From Fibrobacter sp. (GTDB lineage Bacteria; Fibrobacterota; Fibrobacteria; Fibrobacterales; Fibrobacteraceae), in the NCBI GenBank assembly GCA_024398845.1, contig JAKSIM010000031.1, positions 1 through 33,284 of the forward strand: a stretch of DNA of 33,284 nt. Reading direction: 5' to 3'. The translations under genes were made by a program, and so were the position numbers. Positions 7,200 through 15,466 of this stretch are shown piece by piece (the first letter of the stretch is position 1; each line of letters begins with the position of its first letter). The notes under the pieces were generated by a model that saw only the letters and a program-made list of their open reading frames with translations, was not told the origin of the DNA and searched no databases.

Positions 7200-7768
7200 A
7201 ACACATCTCTAAAATCGCATTGATTACCATTGTTGCAAGCCTCGCTCTCGTGGGTTGCGCCAAGAAACAGCAACCGCAAACCGAACCGGCCGCAGAACCG
7301 GCTCCGGAAGCTCAGGCCGCTCCTGCCGCAGAACCGGCTGTGAATGCCGATTCTCTCGCTGCTGAACAAGCCCGCCTGGAAGCTGAACGCCTCGAAGCCG
7401 AACGCGCTCGCTTGGAAGCTCTCATCAACCAGATTATGAGTGAAGATGTGTACTTTGACTTTGACCGTTCTGAATTGACCGAAAAGGCCAAGGAACTTCT
7501 TGCTCAGGTGGGTGAACTCCTGATTAAGGAAACTCGCTTTACGCTCACCATCGAAGGTCATACCGATGCTCGTGGTACCGAAGACTACAACTTTACCTTG
7601 GGTGCAAAGCGCGCTATGAAGGTGAAGGAATTCTTGATTGCTTATGGGATTGATGCTGCTCGTATGGAATCCGTGAGCTACGGTAAGGAAGCTCCGAAGG
7701 CTCAGGGTGAAACTGAAGAAGCTTACTCCCAGAACCGTCGCGCCAACTTCCGCGTCAACATCAAGTAG
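7196..7768 (+). CDS. pal: Peptidoglycan-associated lipoprotein Pal
   Basis: A 190-residue outer-membrane lipoprotein. Lipobox LVGC (C21), then an Ala/Glu/Pro-rich linker with a repeated ARLEAERLEAERARLEA segment, then an OmpA-like peptidoglycan-binding domain from about residue 85 (VYFDFDRSELTEKAKELL, IEGHTDARGTEDYN, QNRRANFRV). The Asp of TDARG and the Arg of NRRA are the residues known in this fold to hold diaminopimelate. The start overlaps the tolB stop, so Pal output is coupled to TolB. Confidence 0.96.
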   Translation: MKHISKIALITIVASLALVGCAKKQQPQTEPAAEPAPEAQAAPAAEPAVNADSLAAEQARLEAERLEAERARLEALINQIMSEDVYFDFDRSELTEKAKELLAQVGELLIKETRFTLTIEGHTDARGTEDYNFTLGAKRAMKVKEFLIAYGIDAARMESVSYGKEAPKAQGETEEAYSQNRRANFRVNIK

Positions 7769-7786
7769 TAATTTAGAGGTCTGATT

Positions 7787-8677
7787 GTGAATATGAAACG
7801 GTTGGCTTTAAGCCTGGTCGTTTTTGCATTCGCTTTCACGGGATGTTCTCAGGTGACGATGCTTCGCACCAAAGAGATGAAAGCCGTGGGTGACGATGTG
7901 CTGGCGGCTGTGCTCAACAGCGTGGATTCTCTTGCGGCGCAGAACGATTCGCTCCGTGCGGAACTCGATTCTGTAAAGGCCCAATTGGAATCGTCCACAT
8001 ATGGCATGAAGCGCATTATGGCCGAAGTGTCTATGCTCGCTCGTCGTATGAGTGACGAATCCGAAAGGAACGATTCCCGTCAAGAAGAAATCATTTACCG
8101 CCTTGATATGCTTCTGGGCAAATCTGATAAGATTTTGGCCAAGAAGGTTGTTGTGAGCGGAGCTCCGCAAGCTCCTATCTCTATGGATAGCCTTGAACGC
8201 GAAGCCGAAAAGCTTGTGGAAGCCGAGGCGATGTTTAATACGGCTCGTTCCGATTACCATCGTGGTGAGTACAAACTCGCTTACTCCGGGTTCAAACAGG
8301 TGTACGAACAAATGAAAACCGGCGAGCTGGGGGAAAATTCCCTGTACTGGATGGGCCTGTGCCTGATTGACGCCAATCAGATTGACAAGGCTAAGAAGGT
8401 ATTCGTAAGTCTCGCCGACGCTTTCCCTGAAGGTCAAAAGACATGTACGACCATGTTCAAACTTGCTTCCATTTATGGTGGTGAGGGTAATGTGGACATG
8501 CAAAAACAGTACTTGCAAAAAATCTTGAATAACAAGACCTGCTCAACTTCCGGTGAGTTTGAACAGGCTGCTGAGATTTTGCAAGAATTGCTCGAAGGGA
8601 ATACTCCGGCCCCGACGCCCGTGAGTGGAGGTCCCGGTGAATCGGCTCCGCATACGCTCCCGTCGGTAAATCGCTAA
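7787..8677 (+). CDS. cpoB: CpoB/YbgF-like TPR lipoprotein
   Basis: A 296-residue protein, last gene of the Tol-Pal operon. It has a lipobox FTGC (C20), a coiled-coil region (about 35-115, rich in heptad Leu such as VDSLAAQNDSLRAELDSVKAQL), then TPR-like helices (about 145-280: YHRGEYKLAYSGFKQVYEQ, YWMGLCLIDANQIDKAKKVF). CpoB in Proteobacteria links Tol with septal wall synthesis. Two differences: this one is a lipoprotein, and its coiled coil is long. GTG 7787 is favoured because AGAGGT (7775-7780) is at normal distance, whereas ATG 7793 would be 12 bases away; both give the same signal. The gene name rests on position and architecture. Confidence 0.8.
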   Translation: MNMKRLALSLVVFAFAFTGCSQVTMLRTKEMKAVGDDVLAAVLNSVDSLAAQNDSLRAELDSVKAQLESSTYGMKRIMAEVSMLARRMSDESERNDSRQEEIIYRLDMLLGKSDKILAKKVVVSGAPQAPISMDSLEREAEKLVEAEAMFNTARSDYHRGEYKLAYSGFKQVYEQMKTGELGENSLYWMGLCLIDANQIDKAKKVFVSLADAFPEGQKTCTTMFKLASIYGGEGNVDMQKQYLQKILNNKTCSTSGEFEQAAEILQELLEGNTPAPTPVSGGPGESAPHTLPSVNR

Positions 8678-8702
8678 ATAAACTTCTTTGGTGTTAAAAA
8701 GG

Positions 8703-8734
8703 GCCTGCGATTAATTTCGCAGGCTTTTTGTTTT
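8703..8734 (+). terminator. Intrinsic terminator of the Tol-Pal operon
   Basis: Perfect 8-bp stem GCCTGCGA (8703-8710) / TCGCAGGC (8717-8724) with a 6-base loop, followed by TTTTTGTTTT, 25 bases after the last stop. Confidence 0.92.
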
Positions 8735-8760
8735 AGAATTTGAGTCGAGTCTTGGGCGGG

Positions 8761-8969
8761 GTGGGTATAAAATGGTGGTGTGGGTGTGGTTTATACCCAC
8801 GTTTGTTAGTTTGTATGTAGTCGATGTTGCGAAAGATGGGGATAAAAAAAGGATATAACATGATTTTATACCCCAAATATGCAAATATGGGCTTAAACTA
8901 AGAAATCATTGAATCGAATGAGCCGCCAAATGGGTATAAACAACTATTTTCATGTTTTGTTTATACCCA
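8761..8969. repeat. Three-hairpin array with shared stem GGGTATAAA
   Basis: The gene-free stretch between two convergent genes holds three inverted pairs of one motif. Pair 1: GTGGGTATAAA (8761-8771) / TTTATACCCAC (8790-8800). Pair 2: GGGGATAAAA (8838-8847) / TTTTATACCCC (8864-8874), one base short on the left. Pair 3: TGGGTATAAACAA (8931-8943) / TTGTTTATACCCA (8957-8969), a perfect 13-bp stem. From GGG to CCC the span is 36, 37 and 37 bp, but loop sequences differ. I see no coding potential in 8735-9010. Confidence 0.8.
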
Positions 8970-9010
8970 ATTTTTTGAAAAATGCAATTTTAACGCGAAT
9001 GATCGCCTAA

Positions 9011-10294
9011 TTACAGGTTGTCGTCTTCTTCGTCGTCGCTATGGCGAATAACCGTGGCACCGATTTTTGCCATCTTATTTTCGAAGTCTTCATAACCGCG
9101 GTCCAGGTGGTACACGCGGCTCACGGTGCTTTCGCCTTCGGAGATAAGCGTTGCGAGAACAAGCCCTGCGGTTGCGCGGAGGTCGCTACCCATGACTTCG
9201 GTTCCTTCGAGCTTGGTGCCGCCCTTGATAATGGCGGTGTTGCCGTTCACCTGGATGTCGGCGCCAAGGCGCTGCAGTTCGGCGACGTGTTTAAAGCGGT
9301 CATTGTAAACGGTGTCTTGAATGGTGCTGTTGCCCGGAATAGAGACGAGCGTTGCCATAAGTGGCGCCTGCATGTCGGTGGGGTAGCCCGGGAACGGAAG
9401 CGTTTGGATATTGATTGGCTTGAGCTCGACACCGCGGGCGTCGACCTGGGCCCAATCGCCTCCGACATCGACCTTGCAGCCCATGTCGCGGAAGGCGTCG
9501 AGGGTGCTTGCGATGTGTTCGGGGATAATCTTGTTGACCTTGATGCATCCGCGGGTAATGGCGGCTGCGCAAAGGTAGGTACCCGCTTCAATGCGGTCCG
9601 GAATGGTAAAGCCCTTGCCTGGGCGGAGACTCTCAACGCCCTGTACGGTCAAGGTGCGGGTTCCGCGCCCTTGGATTTTGGCGCCCATGGAATTGAGGTA
9701 ATCTACGAGATTGTCTATTTCGGGTTCCAAGGCTGCGTTTTGCAAAACGCTCACGCCCTTGGCGAGAGTTGCTGCCATCAAAACGTTTACGGTCGCACCG
9801 ACGCTAGAAATGGGGAAGTTGAAGGTGCCGCCGGGAAGACGCCCTTCGCAGGTGGCTTCGACGTAGCCGCGGGTGAGCGTGATTTTTGCACCGAGGGCTT
9901 CGAGACCTTTCAAGTGCAGGTCTACGGGGCGAGGACCCCAAGCGCATCCACCCGGGAGCGAAACGCGGCAACGGCCAAAGCGGGCCACAAGCGGGCCGAG
10001 TACATAAAAACTTGCGCGCATCGTTTTTACAAGTTCGTACGGAGCTTCCAGATGGTCTGCACCGCGGGTATCAATGCGCAGCTGGTGTGCGTCACCGCTA
10101 ATGCGGCATCCGATTACGCGCAGCACATCGCTCATGGTCTTCATGTCTTTGAGGTGCGGCACGTTGGTGATTTCGGAAACGCCATCGGCAAGGAGGGCGG
10201 CTGCCATCACGGCGAGTACGGCGTTTTTTGCGCCCGAAATTTCGACTTCGCCTTCAAGCGGCTTTTTAACTTGGTGTACTTCAAAACGGTACAT
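9011..10294 (-). CDS. murA: UDP-GlcNAc 1-carboxyvinyltransferase MurA
   Basis: A 427-residue cytoplasmic enzyme that transfers enolpyruvate from PEP to UDP-N-acetylglucosamine, the first committed step of peptidoglycan synthesis. The N-terminal GAKNAVL (K23, N24) and the catalytic-loop LPGGCAWGPRPVDLHL with Cys117 are present; Cys there is the residue that the antibiotic fosfomycin modifies. The length is normal except for a short acidic tail (DDEEDDNL). The start at 10294 is preceded by AGGAG lying within the last codons of the upstream gene, whose stop is 5 bases away, so the two are cotranscribed. It converges with cpoB. Confidence 0.97.
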   Translation of the reverse strand: MYRFEVHQVKKPLEGEVEISGAKNAVLAVMAAALLADGVSEITNVPHLKDMKTMSDVLRVIGCRISGDAHQLRIDTRGADHLEAPYELVKTMRASFYVLGPLVARFGRCRVSLPGGCAWGPRPVDLHLKGLEALGAKITLTRGYVEATCEGRLPGGTFNFPISSVGATVNVLMAATLAKGVSVLQNAALEPEIDNLVDYLNSMGAKIQGRGTRTLTVQGVESLRPGKGFTIPDRIEAGTYLCAAAITRGCIKVNKIIPEHIASTLDAFRDMGCKVDVGGDWAQVDARGVELKPINIQTLPFPGYPTDMQAPLMATLVSIPGNSTIQDTVYNDRFKHVAELQRLGADIQVNGNTAIIKGGTKLEGTEVMGSDLRATAGLVLATLISEGESTVSRVYHLDRGYEDFENKMAKIGATVIRHSDDEEDDNL

Positions 10295-10299
10295 ATAAA

Positions 10300-11070
10300 C
10301 TAATTCTCCTTTTTGTCGTAAACCACGAATGTTCTTACAACCCAGTCGTGGAGTGCGCGGCGCTTGGGGTCAATGCATACAATGAGGTAGCCAAGGCCGT
10401 AAAAAAGTAAAGTGAGTTGAGTGAGTACGCTGCAAAGGTAGCGCGCAATTGCGGAACCCCAGGTGAGCTTTTCGCCAAGGTGGGTTTCGACGTGAATGTG
10501 AAATAGTTTTTTCCCGGGAGTGGCGGAATAAATCGCATGGAATACAATAAAGTAAATGGTTTGGACGATTGTCCAAATGCTGAGGAACGTTTCCATGCCG
10601 GGGGCTTCAAGCAGCTGCTTGAAGGTCTCGTTGGAGGTGGGGTTGCCAATGTAATTTGACATGGCCTGCTGGATACTTTCGAGGTCCATAACGCCCATGG
10701 AGCCAAGCGCAAAAAGAATGATGCCGCCTGCAAGGCCTAGAATGAGATTGTCAACAAGGAAGGCTAGGGCGCGTGTAAAGAACCCTGCGTAACGGAGGGC
10801 CTTGTACTCTTTGACTTGTTCTTTTAAAAGGGCGTCGATGGTGCTTTGCAAAAGTTCGTCCCTGGAGGATTCTAGGTTCGCTTTTTCTGCTTTTTCGCTG
10901 ATTTCCTGGTGCTCTTTCCAAGTTTTCCACGATTCATCGCCACTATGCCAAACCAAGGTGTTCTCGGTAATTTTGCCTTGGCTTACAAATTCGTGTATTT
11001 CTTCAATAGAATAAGGGCCTTGCCTACGTTCGCCGTCGGTAATGCTCTCGTCAATAAAAAACCATTTCAT
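10300..11070 (-). CDS. GYF_2-RDD domain membrane protein
   Basis: A 256-residue protein. Residues 1-57 resemble a GYF_2 (DUF4339) domain: MKWFFIDE, QGPYSIEEIHEFVSQGKI, ENTLVWHSGDESWKTW. A charged helix follows (58-90). From about 93 an RDD-family domain starts (YAGFFTRALAFLVDNLILG, ATPGKKLFHIHV, DPKRRALHDWVVRTFVVY) with three or four membrane segments. The role of RDD proteins is mostly unknown; the GYF_2 part probably binds a protein partner in the cytoplasm. It lies directly upstream of murA with 5 bases between, so the two are probably coregulated. Confidence 0.85.
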   Translation of the reverse strand: MKWFFIDESITDGERRQGPYSIEEIHEFVSQGKITENTLVWHSGDESWKTWKEHQEISEKAEKANLESSRDELLQSTIDALLKEQVKEYKALRYAGFFTRALAFLVDNLILGLAGGIILFALGSMGVMDLESIQQAMSNYIGNPTSNETFKQLLEAPGMETFLSIWTIVQTIYFIVFHAIYSATPGKKLFHIHVETHLGEKLTWGSAIARYLCSVLTQLTLLFYGLGYLIVCIDPKRRALHDWVVRTFVVYDKKEN

Positions 11071-11078
11071 ACATAAAA

Positions 11079-11215
11079 AATTTAGAAAAAAGCGAGCGAA
11101 GCGACAAAAAATGCTGGCGATTTTTGGCGTGGCCGGACCGTATTATCGCTGCGACCGAACATAATGGATTTTGATACCGTTCTAGGAAATCATTTTTCCC
11201 TAATTTTTCTAAATT
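11079..11215. promoter_or_regulatory. Divergent intergenic region bounded by a 12-bp inverted repeat
   Basis: The 153-base gap between the divergent genes at 11070 and 11224 is bracketed by AATTTAGAAAAA (11079-11090) and its exact inverse TTTTTCTAAATT (11204-11215). Each arm lies 8 bases from the start codon of the gene on its side. It may be a pair of binding sites for one regulator. I could not assign -35/-10 boxes. Confidence 0.5.
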
Positions 11216-11223
11216 AGCGTGCT

Positions 11224-14178
11224 ATGAGAAATTTTAAGCCGGGCCAGCGTTTTGTTAGCCAGTCAGAACCCGATTTGGGTCTCGGAGTCGTTGCCGAAGT
11301 TCAGGGACGTACAGTTAAATTCAACTTCCCGCTAGTGGGGCAGGTGCGCATGTACCGCACGGATAGCGCCCCAGTGGACAGATTCATTTTACAAACGGGC
11401 GAAACTGCCAAAAACGAAAAGGGTGTTTCGTTTGTGATTGAATCGGTGCGCGAAGCCGATGAACTTGTAGTTTATGTGGGCCGTGGTGGTCGCGAAATGA
11501 AGGAAGCGGACCTGACGGCGAAGCAGATGGCTCGTCCGAGCGACTTGTTCCGTGAATTGACCAAGATAGGTGCTGGGACCTCGGACCCTTCTAAGGATGT
11601 TTCTGCAAAGGCTTTTGAACGCCGTCGACGTGCGATGGAAATATCTTGCAAGTGGCAGTCGTCTCCGGTACGCGGTATGATTGGTCCTCGTGTGAGCATG
11701 ATTCCGCACCAGTATTACCTGTGCCACCGCGCTTGTTCGACCTCGGCTTTGCCGCGCTTGATGCTGAGTGATGAAGTCGGCTTGGGCAAGACTATTGAAG
11801 CTGGAATGATTTGGCATGCACTCAAGGCGCGCAATCGCGTGCAGCGCACGTTGATTATTGTGCCCGAAACGCTCAAACACCAGTGGATGATCGAAATGAA
11901 ACGCCGCTTTAACCAGTTGTTTACGCTGGTGGATGAAGGCTACATTCGCGGTCTCTTTGTGGGCGTTGCGAAAGACGAGACTAAGCCGAACCCGTTCATG
12001 CAGAGCAACGATATTATCGTTTCTATTGAATTTTTGATGGGACAGCCGGCCTTGATCGAAGACCTTCTCAAGTGCGCTTGGGACATGACCATTATCGATG
12101 AAGCGCACCACCTGGTTTGCGAAGATGGTTTTACGAGCCACGAATACATGCTTGCAAATGCTGTTCTCGCAAAGTCCAAGGGTGTATTGCTTTTGACGGG
12201 TACTCCGCTTCAGTTACACCCGGAATCGCAGTTCAACCGTCTAAAGATGCTCGATCCGGCACGCTTTGCCGATTATAATGCGTTTATTAAAGACCAGGAA
12301 GCTTACCGCAAGTTGGTGAACGATTTGAACAAACTTCCGACGGATCCGAACCACCAGATGAGTTGGGATGATTTGTACGAATGCGTGCCGAAAAATTCCA
12401 AGATTCGTCCGTGGTTGGAACAGGAAAATTCCAAGTCCATGACGGCTGGCGAATGGATGCGACGCATTGTCGATGGTATGGGCACGGGTTCCGTGGTGTT
12501 CCGCAATACTCGTAAGGGTGTGGGGGGATTCCCCAAGCGTGTTCTCGATGAGATTCCGCTGGAACCCGACATGACTTACCGCGATATGGTGGAAGTTGCC
12601 GCGGAACGCGATTTGGAGGCTTCGACCGACATCCAAGAAAATGGTCTTTTGTGTACAAGGTTCTCTGATGCTTGGCACTTGGATGAACGCTTTGTGTGGC
12701 TCAAGGGATTCTTGAAAGAACACAGGGACGACAAAATTTTGTTGATTTGCGAGTCTATGGAAGTTGTACTTGCCCTGGAAGCGCTTTTGACAGATTTCTT
12801 GGGCGAGGGTGCCTTCTCCATGTTCCATGAAGACATGACCATTATGGCTCGTGATAAGGCTGCTGCAAACTTCAGTAAGCCGAACGGCGCAAACTTGCTC
12901 ATTGCTTCTGAAATTGGTTCCGAAGGTCGTAACTTCCAGTTCTCGCATCACTTGATTTTGTTTGACTTGCCTTTGGACGCAGCTCTTGTGGAACAGCGTA
13001 TTGGACGTTTGGACCGCATTGGCCAAACCAAGGATATTATTGTTCACGTGCCTTATGTGAAGGGTTCTGGCCAAGAGGTGATGTTCCGCTGGTACAACGA
13101 AGGCTTGAATGCTTTTGGCGCTCCGCTCATGAGTGGTGGCGAACTCTTCCTCAAGTACACGGATAGCTTGATTGAAGCCTTGGCCGACCCGCGTCATTGC
13201 CTGGCTAGCTTTGTTGATGAAGTTATCCCGCAGGTTAAAAAAGATTGCGAAACCATGCGCAAGAATATTGAAAAGGGCCGTGACCGCTTGCTGGAATTCA
13301 ATTCCCGCAACCCCGAAAAGGCGAAGGAAATTACGGACGAAATTTTGCGCATTGATGCCGAAAAGGATATGCAGGAACTGTTGCTGGATTCGCTTCGCGC
13401 TCGTGGCCTTGATATTGACAAGAGTGCCATTGCGGGTTGCTCTGTAATTACGCAGGGACCGCAGATTGAAGAGGGTACCATTGCCGGTATGCCGAGTCGT
13501 GGACTTGTGGCCGCCCAGAGCGAAGAAGAGGAACAGGGAACTGATAATATTTGCCTCACGGCAACGTTTGACCGCAACGTGGCTATGGTTCATGACGAAG
13601 TGGACTTCTTGAGCCTGGAACACCCGCTGGCCCAGGGCGTGATTGACTTTGAAACGAGCGCCAACCATGGTGTGGTGGCATGCTGCATTTGGCCGGAGTC
13701 TGGACTCAAGGGCCTTATGATGCAGTACAACTTTGCTGTGGAATTGCCTGTGCCCGAAGAATGGGGCATGAGCGATTTGGTTGGTCCGCGTTATGTAACG
13801 GCTCTTGTGGATGCGACTGGTGTGGACCAAAGCGTGCATCTCGAAAAACTCACGAAGGCTGATATGCGCGACGTGAATGTTCCGCAGGGCAATAAAGCCG
13901 TGGACGCAACGCTCAGGTTCTTTGCAAAAGAGGGCCTTGCTGCTGCTCGCCGTGCCGTAGCGGATTCAGCCAAGGCGTATGCTGAACATGCTGCCGAACT
14001 TGTAGAGATTCGCTCGGAACAGGAATACCAGCGCATGAACCACTTGCTTACGATTCGCGGTAAAGCTGGTGGAAATGCTGAACTTCAACAATTGCGCAAA
14101 AACGTGCAGGATCGCAAAAAGGTCGTTGCCAACCCGCAACTTCGCCTGGACGCCATCCGCCTGATTGTTTGCCGATAA
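11224..14178 (+). CDS. rapA: RNA polymerase-associated SWI2/SNF2 ATPase RapA
   Basis: A 984-residue protein close in length and layout to E. coli RapA (968). The N-terminal Tudor-like part begins FKPGQRFVSQSEPDLGLGVV. Helicase lobe 1 has DEVGLGKTIEAG (Walker A, about 183-190) and IIDEAHHLV (DEAH 292-295), then LLLTGTPLQLHPESQF. Lobe 2 has IGSEGRNFQF and EQRIGRLDRIGQ, followed by the RapA C-terminal domain ending LDAIRLIVCR. RapA binds RNA polymerase and helps recycle it after termination. It starts at ATG 11224 without a clear ribosome site and is transcribed divergently from the RDD-murA pair. Confidence 0.95.
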   Translation: MRNFKPGQRFVSQSEPDLGLGVVAEVQGRTVKFNFPLVGQVRMYRTDSAPVDRFILQTGETAKNEKGVSFVIESVREADELVVYVGRGGREMKEADLTAKQMARPSDLFRELTKIGAGTSDPSKDVSAKAFERRRRAMEISCKWQSSPVRGMIGPRVSMIPHQYYLCHRACSTSALPRLMLSDEVGLGKTIEAGMIWHALKARNRVQRTLIIVPETLKHQWMIEMKRRFNQLFTLVDEGYIRGLFVGVAKDETKPNPFMQSNDIIVSIEFLMGQPALIEDLLKCAWDMTIIDEAHHLVCEDGFTSHEYMLANAVLAKSKGVLLLTGTPLQLHPESQFNRLKMLDPARFADYNAFIKDQEAYRKLVNDLNKLPTDPNHQMSWDDLYECVPKNSKIRPWLEQENSKSMTAGEWMRRIVDGMGTGSVVFRNTRKGVGGFPKRVLDEIPLEPDMTYRDMVEVAAERDLEASTDIQENGLLCTRFSDAWHLDERFVWLKGFLKEHRDDKILLICESMEVVLALEALLTDFLGEGAFSMFHEDMTIMARDKAAANFSKPNGANLLIASEIGSEGRNFQFSHHLILFDLPLDAALVEQRIGRLDRIGQTKDIIVHVPYVKGSGQEVMFRWYNEGLNAFGAPLMSGGELFLKYTDSLIEALADPRHCLASFVDEVIPQVKKDCETMRKNIEKGRDRLLEFNSRNPEKAKEITDEILRIDAEKDMQELLLDSLRARGLDIDKSAIAGCSVITQGPQIEEGTIAGMPSRGLVAAQSEEEEQGTDNICLTATFDRNVAMVHDEVDFLSLEHPLAQGVIDFETSANHGVVACCIWPESGLKGLMMQYNFAVELPVPEEWGMSDLVGPRYVTALVDATGVDQSVHLEKLTKADMRDVNVPQGNKAVDATLRFFAKEGLAAARRAVADSAKAYAEHAAELVEIRSEQEYQRMNHLLTIRGKAGGNAELQQLRKNVQDRKKVVANPQLRLDAIRLIVCR

Positions 14179-14184
14179 ACACCA

Positions 14185-14210
14185 TTTAGTAAGCAGTAAA
14201 CAGTGGTTGG
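14185..14210 (-). repeat. Degenerate heptamer tract, inverted
   Basis: Read on the minus strand this is a rough 7-bp periodic tract (CTGTTTA, CTGCTTA, CTAAA) next to CCAACCA. It resembles a decayed, oppositely oriented relative of the CACTAAC tract 60 bases further on. Similarity is weak. Confidence 0.4.
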
Positions 14211-14270
14211 TAAACAGGAAAGCAAATAACAAGAGTTACATTTAGTAAATCACGAGCCAACACTCCCAAC

Positions 14271-14319
14271 CACTAACCACTAACCACTAATCACTAATCA
14301 CTAATCACTAACCACTAAA
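14271..14319 (+). repeat. Seven tandem heptamers abutting the proB start
   Basis: Seven 7-bp units (CACTAAC x2, CACTAAT x3, CACTAAC, CACTAAA) fill the 49 bases immediately before the proB ATG and replace any Shine-Dalgarno sequence. The same heptamer family occurs inside rnhB at 3620-3647. Confidence 0.92.
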
Positions 14320-15459
14320 ATGAGTGAATTACGTAAAAATATTCTTGATGAAGCAAGGCGCATTGTCGTAAAGATTGGATCCCGCATTTTGGTGGATTCC
14401 GAGAAGGGCGGCGTGCGCACGCGTTATATACAGAAACTTGCCGATTCCGTCGCTCGCCTTATGGAAGCGGGGAAGGAAGTGGTCATTGTTACAAGCGGCG
14501 CCGTGGGAACCGGCATGGCGGAACTGGGCTACAAGGAAAAGCCAACGGTCATATCCGAAAAGCAGGCTTGCGCCGCCGTTGGCCAGATTGACCTCATGTA
14601 CACGTATCGCGAAATGTTCCGCTGGGTGGAACTTTCGGTGGGTCAGATTCTCCTTTCTGCCGACGACTTCCGCGACCGCAACCGCTACAAGAACTTGCAG
14701 AACGTCATCAAGGCGATGCTCGCCCGTAAGATAGTCCCGATTATAAACGAGAATGACAGCCTCGCCGTTGCAGAAATCAAGGTGGGCGACAACGACAAGC
14801 TTTCGAGCGACGTGGCTCTCTTTTTGGATGCCGACTTGCTTTTGATTTTCACGGACGAAGATGGCCTCTTCGACGACAATCCGAAGAAGAATCCGAATGC
14901 GCGCTTGTTGAACTTTGTGCCAGAAATTACGCCTGCGGTTTTGGCCCTGGCGGGTAAGCCTGGCGAAGCGGGCTCTGCCGTAAGTACCGGTGGCATGCGC
15001 AGCAAACTCGAGGCTATCCGCAACGTGACGAAGAGCGGCGCGAACGCCTTCCTCGCAAACGGCATGAAGGTGCTTCCGCACCAGGTGTTCTTTGAAAACG
15101 CGAACGGCACGCTTTTTGCTGCAAGTAAGAACAAACTAAACAGCCGTCAGCGCTGGCTCAGCTTCATCACGACTCCGCGCGGTAGCGTGATTGTCGATAA
15201 CGGTGGCGTGAAGGCGCTCCGCGAAAAGAACTCGAGCCTTTTACCGGTCGGTGTCGTTTCGGTGCAGAAGCATTTTGACAAGGGCGACCTGATTGAAGTC
15301 TTCGATGAAAATAAGACTCCGGTGGCTCGCGGTGTCGCGAAGTTCGATAGCGAAACTTTGAAGCTCGTGATGCGCAAGAAGACGGCGCAGGTGCACGAAA
15401 TTCTTGGAACGGACGTCCCTGACGAACTTATTCATAAAAATGATTTGGTAGTTTTCTAA
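14320..15459 (+). CDS. proB: Glutamate 5-kinase with PUA domain
   Basis: A 379-residue enzyme that phosphorylates glutamate in the first step of proline synthesis. The amino-acid kinase domain (about 1-265) shows RIVVKIGSRIL, VTSGAVGTGM, INENDSLAV, GDNDKLSSDVAL and the STGGMRSKLEA nucleotide/substrate segment. The C-terminal PUA domain (about 285-379) has SVIVDNGGVKALR and SLLPVGV. The length is normal for PUA-containing ProB. There is no ribosome site: the leader is the heptamer tandem repeat. proA is not next to it; two envelope genes follow after 7 bases. Confidence 0.95.
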   Translation: MSELRKNILDEARRIVVKIGSRILVDSEKGGVRTRYIQKLADSVARLMEAGKEVVIVTSGAVGTGMAELGYKEKPTVISEKQACAAVGQIDLMYTYREMFRWVELSVGQILLSADDFRDRNRYKNLQNVIKAMLARKIVPIINENDSLAVAEIKVGDNDKLSSDVALFLDADLLLIFTDEDGLFDDNPKKNPNARLLNFVPEITPAVLALAGKPGEAGSAVSTGGMRSKLEAIRNVTKSGANAFLANGMKVLPHQVFFENANGTLFAASKNKLNSRQRWLSFITTPRGSVIVDNGGVKALREKNSSLLPVGVVSVQKHFDKGDLIEVFDENKTPVARGVAKFDSETLKLVMRKKTAQVHEILGTDVPDELIHKNDLVVF

Positions 15460-15466
15460 TTATATT

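Noticed and set aside
9041..10303. 420-codon plus-strand open frame
   Set aside because: Antisense shadow of murA.
12241..13839. 532-codon minus-strand open frame
   Set aside because: It lies wholly antisense to rapA, whose motifs are unmistakable; the product is low in recognisable structure.
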